64,000 nt of DNA, from contig NC_077223.1 of NCBI RefSeq assembly GCF_024763615.1, forward strand, positions 3,968,001 through 4,032,000, given 5' to 3'. The position numbers and the translations under genes were made by a program. The stretch comes from Phlebotomus papatasi. Its lineage: Eukaryota > Arthropoda > Insecta > Diptera > Psychodidae. Shown in pieces: positions 43,811-54,734 of the stretch (positions are counted from its first letter, which is position 1; every line of letters starts with the position of its first letter). A model generated the notes under the pieces. It saw nothing but the letters and a program-made list of their open reading frames with translations, had not been told where the DNA came from and ran no database searches.

Positions 43811-44320
43811 GTGGCAAAGCGTTCCAGGCTTTGTGAAATGTTCGAACTCGTGACTTAGATGCTATACCGCAAAAGTACTTTCGCGTCATTTACCGTTTAC
43901 CGGTTCTCAACCGATTTGAACCAATTCATAAATCTCTCAAAAGATCCCCCAAAAGAGTTTTAAAAGCAATAGGATTGATTTTCAGATAAAATTTTTTTAT
44001 CGGTTATGAACCGATTCATTACCGATTCAAAACCGATTGGAACCGGTTTAGTTTTGTCGGAAATTCCAAGACCTTTCCAACGACCCCAAACATGACCCCA
44101 TTTGCTTAATAAATGCGCACTCAAGTGTCTTTTTAACCTTTGACCTTGAAAAACCGTTATTATGAATAATTCACTGGTATTTTCGTATATGGACGAAATG
44201 TCCACCTGGACAATCTCTAAAACATATTCAAAAATGAAAAAAATCGCACGACGCGTTTTCGAGCAATCGACATTTCTCAGAAATCGTCTGAAACTTGAAG
44301 ATTTGTTAAAAAAAAAAGTG
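43811..44320. repeat. repeat family A, copy 4
   Basis: A well preserved copy from GGCAAAGCGTTCCAGGCTTT through ACCGGTTTAGTTTTGTCGG to ACGACGCGTTTTCGAGCAAT. The ORF at 44162-44431 is in it and is not a gene. Confidence 0.75.
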
Positions 44321-44637
44321 GTCTCCGTTCTGGACTGTTCTCTCCGTAGAGTTCTAGAGCAGACCTTTTACATCGATAAAAAATTCATGAAATCAAAATT
44401 CGCAGCTCAGTCTCACTCAAAATTAGATTGAACTAAATTTAATTTGGTCTGATGTTTAAAAGAAGAAGAATAGTACGAAAGATTAGGATATGCCAAGCTT
44501 TTAAGAAAGAAAAGAATGTCAATTTGGACTTAATAAAATTTTCCTGATCTAAAAGGTGTGCCGGATCCCGGAGCCATTAGGAAAATTTCATGAAATCAAA
44601 CTTTCTGAAATGTATGGAATATTTCTATCTTACACTA

Positions 44638-45075
44638 AGTCCCGGCATTATGCACTTCGGGATTATGCACCTGACGGAATTATGCACATACAATTATGCA
44701 AGTTTGCCTACTTTTGGGAGTCAATTTATGAAATCATTTTTAAAATACGCCTAAATGTACACTGTTTTGTGACGCGGGAAATTTGAAAACACTATGCTTA
44801 TTTTTCAGAATAAAACTTTAATTTCTTTTATTAAGATAAACATTTTTAAATATTTTAACAATTTATTGAAGAACTCTCTTTAAAAAGTATTATTTGTTGA
44901 TAAATTTCTTTTTAAAAGCTTAATGTTTCTGCTCTGACTACTTTTTCTCCGCGCGAAATTCGTTCTACGGCCGATTTATTCAAAAGAAATCCACTGCGGA
45001 TCTGCAATTTTTTTTATGCATAATGCCATTTCGCGCGTTTTTATCGGCCCCGAAAATGTGCATAATGCCGGGACT
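44638..45075. mobile_element. 438-bp TIR element (AGTCCCGGCATTATGCAC)
   Basis: A perfect 18-bp terminal inverted repeat: AGTCCCGGCATTATGCAC left, GTGCATAATGCCGGGACT right. Extra ATTATGCAC words lie subterminally. No transposase. Confidence 0.9.
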
Positions 45076-45084
45076 GCGTGTATT

Positions 45085-45360
45085 ATAAAATAAAAAAGAA
45101 TAGAATATTTATTTAATCACAAAATTACAATTACAATTATGATAAAAGAGGAAAAAAATTAAAAGAAAAATAACAAAAGAAGATAAAGAGAAGCACAATA
45201 GGCAAAGAAAAAAGATAAAAAGATGCTTCTTTAAGATTCATTCAGCCTAAATCTGAAAAAACTGACGAATCCCATCCGCGGATCTACGCATGTCACTGGG
45301 AATTGCGTTGAAGAGCACAACGCCTTTTACAAACAGTAACTGGTACAGACAATCACTACT
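45085..45360 (-). pseudogene. LINE ORF2 C-terminal remnant
   Basis: The minus strand reads LFVKGVVLFNAIPSDMRRS then FFQI with stops. This matches the '(F..G..L.N.LP..(I/M)R.S...F...LK..L)' tail common to many non-LTR retrotransposon ORF2 proteins. AT-rich 3' sequence follows to about 45085. Clade not assignable. Confidence 0.6.
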
Positions 45361-45696
45361 GACCGTAAGCTGTCTACACACTAGGCAATTATTGTAATAA
45401 TAACATTTCAATGTGACATTGAATAAACTTCAATATTGAAGCGAATATTGAAACCAATATTTCAATATTTGCCTACACACTGAACAATTGACTTCAATAT
45501 TACAACTTATTAAAATACCATTCTAGTCAGAGATTCAGTTTCTTTCAAACATCGAAAACATCTCTTCAAATTAGCATGTTTATGAACAGGAATATATCCT
45601 GCTCAATTCTTCCCAGAAACCTATCTTTGTCAGAACTTCTCCCCTACTTCCTCCAGAAAATCTCAGATCTTCTGGGATTTTGTTGTATCTTGTCAA

Positions 45697-46677
45697 GTAA
45701 GGTAAAGGACCCTATGTCGACCACTTAAAGAGGTGTTTTGTGAAAAACTTATGAAAAAACAGTTATAATTTGTCTTTTTTGATAGGGTTTTTATCTAAAA
45801 CTATAGAATAGATCCTTATCTATCTTATGGTGAACTTCATTTAGACATTATATAATTTTAAATTACAAAAAAATTAAACTGTTTTAAAAATGCGATGTGT
45901 TCCTCTACTCGACCACTCTGATATCAGAGTGCCTTTACTCGACCGCCTGGGGTTCCTCTAATCGACCACCCATTTCTTCTAAGAAATTAAATAAACCACA
46001 AAACAATAAAGTCATGCATTTAACTTTGGCTTTCTAACACTTCATGAATAACGCTTAAAATTATGTCAATCATTAATATAAAATAGGAAAACTCAGTTTT
46101 ATGAATTTATTCAGAAGTAGTAAAACATTTAACTGAAAAAGCTCCACTTCCTATGATTCGTCGGCAGGTCGAATTGAGGAACATTATATTTGAAATGCAC
46201 TTTCAATTTTAAGACCTTAAATTTAATGTTTAACTTAATCGTAGAACTAAAATTTTTGCACAGAATAAAGATAAAGTCCTCAACTTTCTAATCGCAATCT
46301 AAAGTCCTCAACTTGCGATTAGACTCAAAATTTGAATTCTCAATTTATCTGTAAGGATAATAATTGAAATAATTCCTTAAGAAAACAATTAAGAATATCA
46401 ATAAGAATGCCATAAATTGATGAAAAATTGCGAATTTTTATTTAAGAAATACTTTTAACGCTTCGTTTAAGTGCTTTTTTCAGTGTTCTATGGTCAATTT
46501 CTATGATATTTTCACTGATTTGTATTAATTATGAAATAACTGACCCTATGATGTTAAACTATTTGCCAAATATTATTGCAAATGTAAATAATTTGAATAA
46601 ATATTTCGCCTGGTCGACCTGAGGAACCTAGGGTGGTCGAATAGAGAGGCGGTCGAATAGAGGATACTTTACCTTAC
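45697..46677. mobile_element. 981-bp TIR element (GTAAGGTAAAG termini)
   Basis: Left GTAAGGTAAAGGACCCTATG; right ATACTTTACCTTAC. Subterminal blocks TCGACCAC and GTGGTCGA recur in inverse order. No long ORF. Confidence 0.8.
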
Positions 46678-47210
46678 GCCCGGAATACTCATGTTGGTTA
46701 GAAGAATTTTTTTGGAGGAACAAGGAGAAATCTTCTGACCAAGTTAGGTATTTTAAAAGCGATGTAAGTGCATCGCATAATTTATTGAATTATGAATTTG
46801 CTAGTAGAAGAATAAAAAAACGGTATTTAATTACAATTAGCTATCTGAGGATCATTGTAAATATTATTTATAGTTTTTATTGAAATTTTATAAAAGATTA
46901 GAAAGGTCGAAGACCCAAACCAATTTTTTTTTTGGAAAAATCCTTTGGAAACCTGTGCTCTATTTGGAAAAATATCTTAGCTCAGGAATTAATTGGGATC
47001 CTGCAAAAAATATCCTAGATTTGAACATCCTTATAGTTTGTAATCATCCATAAGAATCGAATTTTTATTGATTCTAAATAGTCCAAAAAAAAATCCTTTT
47101 TTCCATGGGTACCCAGAGTCCCAAAGGAGACGAAAGAGTTAAGGCTTGCGGAATTAGTTAGAGTTTACCAATCTTATCTATCTCAATTATCCTCTTCTGA
47201 AAGCAATTTT
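46678..47210. other. no gene recognised
   Basis: AT-rich spacer. No structure seen. Confidence 0.4.
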
Positions 47211-47380
47211 TAACCATTTTAGGACGAGCGGGATACCGGTGTCTCAAAAACAAAAACAATTTTTTGACTATATTGAAACATTTTGTCATTTTTTTTTTTT
47301 GAAACTATTTTGTCCTATAATCCGAAACATTGATTTTTATTTTTGGGACACCGATGTCCAATTCGTCCTTAAAGGGTTAA
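47211..47380. mobile_element. 170-bp piggyBac-type MITE
   Basis: TTAA at both ends (47211-47214 and 47377-47380). Left TTAACCATTTTAGGACGAG and right TTCGTCCTTAAAGGGTTAA are inverse, and GATACCGGTGTC/GACACCGATGTC pair inside. Ends match the piggyBac-like element at 29898-31341. Confidence 0.8.
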
Positions 47381-48013
47381 CCGTTTATCCAGTTTCAAAG
47401 TCTCCCAAAATCGGTTAACTGATTATTCTGAAAAAAAAAAGAACCGGATATTGGATAAAAAATTGATCTCATTTTTAATTTAGATAAATTGAAAAAAAAT
47501 CGTACTTTAATATTACATGATCAAAATTTACTCCTGGGCTGAATAAAAGAATATATAAATCCTTTGAATCAAAAGTGGTTTGAAGGCAACGTAACGTTTA
47601 CATTTCGTAAAAACTTCGTAGGGAGGAATGAAACACCTTTGAATTCGAACACTTTGAAATTGGTTTGTGAAGCTTATACGGGCTTCAGACCTAAGGGCCT
47701 AAATAGATTCAGGCTGATCTCCGAGAATATTTAGCCTGTAAAATTTTCCAGTAAAGAATTAGGTAAAGGAAATTTATACAAAGGACTTCTAATCAATGAT
47801 CCTAAGCCCTCAGTGTATAACAGTTTTGGATAAATCTTGACTGTCAAATTTTACAAGCTAAATATTTTCAAGGACCAGCCTGTGGCTATTTTCGGTATAA
47901 GGCTTAGCCATATGACTTAAGTTAAGTTACTTAACTACCCTAATTTCTTATTAATCAAGATCAAGAAAAATCTCACTTAAAATTGGACAATATGGGCAAG
48001 TGGTCCATTAAAT
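47381..48013. other. no gene recognised
   Basis: Spacer. No coding or inverted-repeat structure was supported. Confidence 0.4.
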
Positions 48014-48143
48014 CACAGGCGTGCAAGAACCGTTTGAAACCAAACAAACGTCAAATGAAACTTGTACGATAATGGTCAAAACGCTACCTGAACAAAATTA
48101 TTTTGACGTTTATTCGGTTTCAAACGGTTTTTGCACACCTCTA
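48014..48143. mobile_element. 130-bp MITE (CAGAGGTGTGCAAG family), copy 3
   Basis: Left GCGTGCAAGAACCGTTTGAA; right CAAACGGTTTTTGCACACCT. The interior TTATTTTGACGTTTATTCGG is shared with 14193-14321. Confidence 0.88.
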
Positions 48144-48650
48144 CATTAAATCCTGAAAAACCAATGAAATTGGTTGCTATTTTGAATTTTGAGATCACCG
48201 GGAACTAGGCTAAGCCTTAGGTCTGAAGCCTGCATTATAGGAACGTTCAGCAGATCCGGGCTGTTTGGATGTCAAGTGGCGTCTGACTCCTGAAATAAAA
48301 CTTTAAAGAAAAGAAGAAGAAAAAGAAATTCAGATCCATTTAAAAATAGGAGAAAGAACCGTTTTCAAAGGTGCCCTATTTCCCTACTTCCCTACTTCGC
48401 CCTATCTAAAATCGGTTAAGAAAAATAATGTTACAAAAGTGAGATTGGATTTATATTATTTCACTATCTCTTTTAGCATAATTTTTCGTCCAATCCAAAA
48501 ATTCCTAGGGATTAAGTATTAAACAACTAATAATATCTTACTTTCCTCTCCCCTAACTGGTAATTAAAGGGCATTAATTACCTAGGCTTATTTGAGGATT
48601 TCTAATTCAATTTTTATTGTTAACGATTTAGAGTGGAATTGAGTAGAGAA
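48144..48650. other. intergenic upstream of AMT
   Basis: 48228-48310 (CAGCAGATCCGGGCTGTTTG ... TGAAATAAAAC and an A/G-rich tail) might be a retrotransposon 3' tail. Nothing else was recognised. Confidence 0.35.
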
Positions 48651-48656
48651 TCAGTC
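48651..48656 (+). promoter_or_regulatory. candidate initiator for AMT
   Basis: TCAGTC fits the arthropod Inr consensus TCAKTY and lies 168 bp before the AMT ATG. No convincing TATA box was seen. This is inference from the motif and position only. Confidence 0.3.
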
Positions 48657-48818
48657 TCATCTCTGGGCAATAGACAAGTTACAACAGTAAAAGTGATAAA
48701 GATCCCCTCCGTTTCATCTTCATGTAAAATTGTCTGTCGCTTTTAGTGCCTTTCGGGCTGTTCTGTGTTGTGAAAGTGCTGGATTATCTGTGCTGTGGGT
48801 GTGTCGTTTGGTCACAAA

Positions 48819-49074
48819 ATGACTGCATCCAGGATTGTTTTGAGACACTTCGGAAGGAGTTTACAGGTCACAAGAGGATTTGCTTCAAATGCTGCAGCAG
48901 AAAAGACCTCCCTCTATGACTTCCACGTGGCGAATCAGGGTAAAATGGTGAATTTCGGAGGATTCCTGCTGCCTGTTCAGTATGGAGATTTTGGTATTGC
49001 TGCATCACACAATCACACGAGGACACAAGCATCGATCTTCGATGTCTCCCACATGCTTCAGACCTATGTCAGAG
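48819..49074 (+). CDS. AMT: AMT exon 1 (coding)
   Basis: 85 codons plus one base: transit peptide and start of the GCV_T domain. Donor AGAG|GTAAGA. Confidence 0.95.
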
Positions 49075-52000
49075 GTAAGAAATTGTACTGAAAAGTTTCT
49101 TGATAGTGATTTTTATAGGGAAAGCGGGACTTCTGGGGCTTGGTCAGTCAATGAATATTCAAATTTGTCTAGAAAAAGTACTAAGCAAATTCGGATTTAT
49201 TAGTTCGGTTTACGTAAATTAAGCTGAGATTTTTTACGTTTTGTAAATTAAAGTTTCATTTGCCAACTATCATAGCCCCATCTGCCCCTATTTTGCCGCC
49301 AATTTACCTTAAAATCAAAAAGGACACACAGTATCAGCACATTTATCAACGTATAAATGATAATTAGGAAGATATATGTTCAGTCTGTCGACACATTTGA
49401 AGAATTCATTGCAATCACAATCAAAGTCTGGAAAATCTTCTGGGCATTCGACATTAGACACGGGATTATCACAGAAATTGCTAGAAGAAACAGTTGAGAA
49501 AGTCAGAGCAATAACTGATAAAATAAACCGCACTTGGTGCATTTTTTTCCCACTAATACAATTTGTGCGATCCACGTTTTGCAACTAAAGCAGTTGTTTT
49601 TCAAGAAATTTTTTTTATTTCAAAATACTTCACCTGTTCAAATTCAACATTATCCATTCCCATTTAATTTCTTTGTCACGATAATAAGGTAATGAGCACA
49701 ATAGAGGTTGTACAGCTCAACTACGAACGTATTTCAGTGATAGTGAGGAAGGTTGTAATTATAAGAATTAATTTAGGAGTTCTTTTTTAAAGTTGTGCTT
49801 AGGAGATTAGTGGAATGGAAGTATCTTCAGATATTACGAAGGTACCATTTACCTTACAATTTTGGAAATAGTGAAGAGAGTAGGGAAAAATCGGAAAAGT
49901 ACTCTTCCTTCGAACGTTCATTTAAAAGACTTTCAATTAATTAATTTAATTTTTAAAGCTACACATTACTGTAGATTAAAAATGACTACAAAAGAGATTA
50001 ATCAATTAGAAAGAAAATTGATAGGGTAAGTGTGCCAAATTTCGGCATAGTTGCAAGCAAGTGCCAAAGTCTTAAGTTTGAAATGTAATATCTTTAATAG
50101 AAATTGATTTTTTTTATTCCTTTTACTTAAGGAGTGTTGCTTAGAATCTTGTAGAGAGTTTATCGTCTTTATTTACTCTAAAATCATTCTTAATACATTT
50201 TAAATTGAATAAAAATGTAGACATAGCTTTAGTGCCCTATTTCGGCCACCTTCATTCTCATAGTTCCTTGCCCTTCAGGAATTCTTCCAGTGCCTTTTTC
50301 ACGTCATCTCGTTTGTCGATGCTACATTTTTTCTTATTCTTTTGCATTGTATAATCTCTAGAGTATGTAAAAACTAAACATTCATGGAAATTCGAGGAAC
50401 AAAAAAGGTGGCCGAAATTGCAAGCTGGCCGGAATTTGGCACACTTACCCTACGCCATAGCTTTACTGAGATTTTTAGTAAAGTAATAACATTTTTTTAT
50501 GAACTGGTCTACTAAAATGAAAGAAGTCCAGGAGAATGACTCCGTAATCTTCTTGTTTTTTTTATATTGCTACTCATAACTTAATACTTCAAAAGTACTT
50601 TCGCATCATTTGGATGTCTTAAAACAGCTGAGGAATAATGGAAATGATTTTCAGACAAAATAGCTTATGGGTTCATAACTGGTTCATTACAGATTGCAAC
50701 CGATTCAGGCGTATCAGAAATTCCAAAACCTTTCCAACGAGCCAAACATGATACCATTCGGTTGGTAAATATGGTCTCTAAAGCCTTTTTAACCTTAAAC
50801 ATAGAAAAGCCGTTATTAGGAATGATTCAACGGGATTTTCGTATAAGGACAAAATGTCCACCTGGGTGTTTCTCTAAAACGTATCGCGTAGACACGTTTT
50901 CGAGCAATCCCAAAAAATATAATTTTGGAGGGAAAAGGGAAGGGTGGGGAAAACAAGGGGCATGTTAATGGCCCCAGGATCGATTTATGAAGGATCAGCC
51001 AAGGTTCCAACTCTATATTTTTAACCGTTTGGGCTTAGCCGTGTCATAAGATTTTTAACAAGTAAAAAAAATTGAAAAATATTTAAGATTATTAAGGGAG
51101 TTTCCGCGAGCCGGCGCTCTAGACGAACTAGAGTTGCTTAGGATATCGGTTTTGATTAGTTTTATAGGCTAGCAAATAGTGCAGACTTCCCCAAAAGTGA
51201 ATTTTTCGTCAAAATACAGCAATAAATGGTAATAAACTGTGATAGAGAGTCCGGATGTGATAGTTCTACCACTGGATCACGCCTAGATATGTAGTCTGAT
51301 CTCTGTGATATGGCCTACGTCATGTTTTGCAGCCATTTTGTTGAACCTAAAATCCATTATTGATACACTTTTTTCATATAAGAGCGTATTTTACTCAGAT
51401 ATACCATTACTTAGGTTGTAAGTGAAAAAATTCCAGAAGCGTTCATGGAAAATGCATTAATAACAGTTGGAAGTCATTATATTAAATTCCTTTTTACGTA
51501 AACAGTTCATAAAATAAAATTTTAGAACAAAAAGTAGCGTTTGGGTACAAGTGACAAAATTGTACCAATGCATCCTTTTTTTAAAAGGTTATACAAAAAT
51601 ATTATGCCCTTTCCTAATAAATCCTAATGAGACACAATATGTAGCATTATAATAAAGCTCTCTAAGAAAAAAAAGTTGCAATCAAAATGTAAATTAGATC
51701 TTGAGATATCAAGTGCTAGAGAATTATGAAACATTGGTACAATTTTGTCCGGCACTGTAAGTCTGTATGGGGCATTACGTTTAAACATTCATCTTTTCAT
51801 CCTTTCTAAGAGACCATATAAAATAGTTCATCATAGACATAGACCCTAAGATTGTGCAGGAAACCGCAAGTCTGAGACAATATTAAGAGCAAGCATTAAA
51901 TTTTAAAGAATCACAGCTAATATTGTAATTAACTTAATTTTTTTTTACATTTGCCCCTTTAAAGGAAGGGTTATGATGATTAATAAATGTTAAAATTTTT

Positions 52001-54634
52001 GATTTGTTACTGATAAATGAAGAGATACTCTTGTATTTCCAGGAAAAACACATTCCTAACAAATTTAATTATAGGAGGTAAAAGGAGTATTTCTTTTAAG
52101 TAGGCCACGCCTTCTATAGAATCGATAGAATCCGTATTGAAAAATAGATAGATAGATTCATTTTGGGGGCAGCAAGTGGCGACTATCCATATACTTCCAG
52201 CCAAGGGGTAACTCATATTGAGAAACCCTCGTCAATTGTCCGAGAAACGCTTCGCGAAACCCGAGAAACCCAAAAATTGCATCGCGAAACCCGAGAAACC
52301 CATTCTCTGCATCGCGAAACCCATTCTCTGCATCGCGAAACCCGAGAAACCCATTCTCTGCATCGCGAAACCCGAGAAACCCAAAAATTGCATCGCGAAA
52401 CTCGAGAAACCAGAAACCCTTGTCAGAAAAAATGGAAATGAGTTACCCCTTGCTTCCAGCTACTCTTTCGGCCCCAGCCTCAGCTTCAACCGCTCCACCC
52501 TCTTCGTGCATCATGCCCCCGCCGACTCGCCCGCTGCATCCAGGCCTCCGTTTGGGACCCTTACGCATTCCCCTTTTCGGTTATCCCTTACGGGTTTTTT
52601 GGGTTTTTTGTATTGAGCCAGGTAGTTCTTCGGATAAATTCCATTAGACTGGCCGGTTTCAATTTTGGTATCCAGTCCAGCATCACTTTTCCAAGTAGCG
52701 CTCGTCTGGTGTTGGGAAGGCTGGGACAGTCATATACATAATGTAGGATCGTTTCCTCAGCGTTTTTACAACCTCTACAGGTAGTATTACACACAACACC
52801 TAGTCAATTGACGTGTTTGTTTAGACAGTGTCCGGTGAGAAGATCAACAAACTGCCGCGTTTTACAGCGGTTACTGCTCACCAGGTACTCTGTCCTCTTT
52901 CTCTTCACAAGTGGCATGAACAGTCTGGACACGCGACAGTTGCACGCAGCCGCCCAGACCAAGCAGATTTTCATAAATTATAAGCAAAAAGGAAAACTTA
53001 AGTTTAAAGAATGTGAAGAACGTAGAGGAAAAATCCTACTACCATGCTTAATTTTTGTACTTACACATCGTTGAAGGCGTGGCCTATTTTTCTCTGCATT
53101 TCTCCAGAGTCAATTTCAAGGTTCAAATAGGAAATGATGCTTCGCAAGGTCAGGATTGTAGAATTCTGTTCTTGAACTTTACAAATTAAATAAAAAAAAT
53201 ACCGTTTTTACTTGTTCATAATTTATGTAAGGGGCGTGATTTAATACAGTAGACTCTCTCAAATTCGGGCATATAGGACCGAAATGTCAGCCGAATTAAA
53301 CAGAAATTCGGGCGACATGTGCATATAGATATTGAGTTTACACACTCATATATAACGTAAATTGCATGAAAATCCCTCAATAATGCAAAATCACATCAAA
53401 ACTAAGACAAACCGTGCTAAATTTGAGCATATTTGATTCATTTGATAATCATAATCAAACTTGAAAAATGACAACAAATTTTTTTCAAATGTAACCGCTG
53501 CCCGAATTAAAAAGTAGCCCGATCTTAAAAGAGCCGAATTTGCGAGAGTCTACTGTAATCACGGCTTTTTAATTGAATGTCGATATTTGTGGATTTTCAG
53601 GAACTGCTGCCATTGATTGCTTGGAATCCATAAGTACAGCAGATATTGCAGGCTTACCTCATGGCTCCTCAACCCTAACAGTCTTCACAAATACAAAGGG
53701 TGGCATCCTAGATGACCTAATCATCACTCGCCTTTCGGATTCCGTGCTGTACATTGTATCAAATGCCGGATGTCGCCAGCAGGACATGGAACTCATGTCT
53801 GAGGCAGCTGAACGCTTCAGACGTCGCGGGAAGAATGTCGATGTGGAATTTCTGGAGCCGAAAGATCGTGCTTTGCTAGCTGTCCAGGGACCAGATGCCG
53901 TGAAGTGCCTCCAGGAGGTTTGTGACTATGACTTGCGCTACCTGCACTTCATGACATCCACCAAGGCAGATGTGGCGGGAATTGAGAATTGCCGGGTGAC
54001 TCGATGTGGATACACTGGGGAGGATGGAGTGGAGATTTCTATTCCTGCCGATCGTGCTGTTCACATTGCTGAGACACTCCTGGGCAGTCGAGGGAGTTCT
54101 GTGAAGATGGCAGGACTCGGAGCACGAGATTCACTGAGACTAGAAGCTGGACTTTGTCTCTACGGGAGTGACATTGACCAGGAAACTACGCCGATTGAGG
54201 CGAATCTTGCATGGCTCGTGGGTAATTTCTCCCCAGAGAGTGACATTTTTAATAAATAGATTTTTAATATTCCCGAGGAATCTTTTTCAGCGAAACGACG
54301 AAGAACCGAGGGGAACTTCCCAGGAGCTAAGATTATCGTGGATCAGCTGAAAAATGGTTGCTCAAGACGTCGCATAGGGATTCGCTCAATGGGAGGTCCA
54401 CCAGCCAGGCACGGCGTTGAAGTCTTCACAAAAGACACAAAGGAGAAGCTTGGAAGCATCACCAGTGGATGTCCAAGTCCAACTGCAGGAGGAAATGTTG
54501 CGATGGGGTATGTTAAAGAGTCTCACAAAGCCACTGGGACGAAGGTTCAGCTGAAGATCAGGGAGAAATTCTTCCCGGCTGAAGTGGCCAAGATGCCCTT
54601 CGTTAAGGCCAATTACTACACAAAGCCCAAGTAA
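48819..54634 (+). CDS. AMT: aminomethyltransferase, glycine cleavage system T protein (three exons)
   Basis: Join 48819-49074, 53601-54221 and 54291-54634: 406 aa, close to the human length of 403. Both introns are GT-AG, phase 1. In mitochondria the enzyme transfers the methylene group from the aminomethyl-lipoyl H protein to tetrahydrofolate, releasing ammonia. The N-terminus (MTASRIVLRHFGRSLQ) is basic with Ser and lacks acids, like a matrix-targeting peptide. The GCV_T fold shows SLYDFHV, FDVSHMLQT, FTNTKGGILDDLIITRL (Asp 123/124, the catalytic Asp region), VSNAGC, VTRCGYTGEDGVEIS and DSLRLEAGLCLYGSDID. The C-terminal domain follows with GVEVFT and TSGCPSP, and ends in MPFVKANYYTKPK. The ATG at 48819 has a good context (CAAAATG). 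Intron 1 is 4.5 kb and holds a nested antisense gene and mobile elements; intron 2 is 69 bp. Poly(A) signal at 54725-54730. Confidence 0.96.
49196..49201 (-). terminator. poly(A) signal for the nested antisense gene
   Basis: TTTATT on the plus strand reads AATAAA on the minus strand, 115 bp downstream of the 49315 stop. It may be coincidental in AT-rich DNA. Confidence 0.4.
49315..49542 (-). CDS. small cysteine-rich secreted protein, nested antisense in AMT intron 1
   Basis: A single-exon 75-aa frame. The ATG at 49542 has A-rich context (AAAAAAATGC). Residues 1-20 (MHQVRFILSVIALTFSTVSS) look like a signal peptide. The mature part has seven cysteines at 24, 33, 42, 44, 50, 68 and 73. C24-x19-C44-x5-C50-x17-C68 and the DCNEFFKC core resemble a peritrophin-A/CBM14 chitin-binding domain, though it is short and the match is partial. 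An AATAAA on the minus strand (49201-49196) lies 115 bp past the stop, supporting a real transcript. It is transcribed against AMT and has no visible intron. Function unknown; a secreted peptide or remnant duplicate of a larger peritrophin-like gene are both possible. Confidence 0.6.
   Translation of the reverse strand: MHQVRFILSVIALTFSTVSSSNFCDNPVSNVECPEDFPDFDCDCNEFFKCVDRLNIYLPNYHLYVDKCADTVCPF
50022..50452. mobile_element. 431-bp TIR element (TAGGGTAAGTGTGCCAAATT)
   Basis: Left TAGGGTAAGTGTGCCAAATT; right AATTTGGCACACTTACCCTA, a perfect 20-bp inverse. No ORF. In AMT intron 1. Confidence 0.9.
50575..51060. repeat. repeat family A, copy 5
   Basis: AAAAGTACTTTCGCATCATT, CCAAAACCTTTCCAACGAG and CGTTTTCGAGCAATCC in order, diverged from other copies. 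In AMT intron 1. Confidence 0.7.
51061..52140. other. AMT intron 1 spacer
   Basis: About 1.1 kb with no recognised repeat or coding sequence. Confidence 0.4.
52141..52965 (-). pseudogene. 5'-truncated LINE (RNase H-end/zinc-knuckle type) with (TATC)n tail
   Basis: On the minus strand from about 52965 the frame reads RTEYLVSS, TRQFVDLLTGHCLNKHVN, stop, LGVVCNTTCRGC, AEETILHYVYDCPSLPNTR and LLGKVML. This is the C-terminal 'TGH...H...C..C....ET..H....CP.L...R' segment of I/Jockey/R1-type LINE ORF2 after RNase H. One in-frame stop makes it a pseudogene. A GC-rich 3' UTR continues to an ATCTATCTATCT tail near 52150. A hAT-like MITE is inserted within this 3' UTR (52202-52452). Confidence 0.8.
52202..52452. 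mobile_element. 251-bp hAT-type MITE with 30-bp tandem repeats and perfect 8-bp TSD
   Basis: Terminal inverted repeat CAAGGGGTAACTCAT / ATGAGTTACCCCTTG, 15 of 15 bases. CTTCCAGC is duplicated on both sides (52194-52201 and 52453-52460). 8-bp duplications with CA-starting ends are characteristic of hAT elements. The interior is about six units of CATCGCGAAACCCGAGAAAC followed by CCATTCTCTG or CCAAAAATTG; one unit is shortened to 21 bp. Because units are multiples of three, a long but meaningless ORF runs through. Confidence 0.92.
53245..53557. mobile_element. 313-bp MITE (TACAGTAGACTCTC), copy 1
   Basis: Left TACAGTAGACTCTCTCAAAT; right TTTGCGAGAGTCTACTGTA. Copies are also at 55614-55851 and 59429-59730 (inverse). 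It ends 43 bp before AMT exon 2. Confidence 0.9.
53601..54221 (+). CDS. AMT: AMT exon 2
   Basis: Acceptor GGATTTTCAG, donor CGTGG|GTAATT. Contains most of the folate-binding domain. Confidence 0.95.
54291..54634 (+). CDS. AMT: AMT exon 3
   Basis: Acceptor TCTTTTTCAG, then AKRRRTEGNFPGAK through the C-terminal barrel to TAA at 54632-54634. Confidence 0.95.
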
Positions 54635-54724
54635 CTGATTTTCAAGGACTCTCCTGGAAGGCTCTCTGAAGTAATTTTATTTTTATAACTTCAAATTATG
54701 CGAATTTTATGTTTTATGCTTTAT

Positions 54725-54730
54725 AATAAA
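54725..54730 (+). terminator. AMT poly(A) signal AATAAA
   Basis: A canonical AATAAA 91 bp after the AMT stop codon, followed by AT-rich then T-rich sequence. Confidence 0.8.
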
Positions 54731-54734
54731 TTCT

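Noticed and set aside
44162..44431. 89-codon plus ORF
   Set aside because: Falls in and beyond a copy of repeat family A; not preserved in other copies.
52218..52616. 132-codon ORF with repeated KPEKP segments
   Set aside because: It spans a hAT MITE and the antisense strand of a LINE 3' UTR. The open frame results from repeat units divisible by three.
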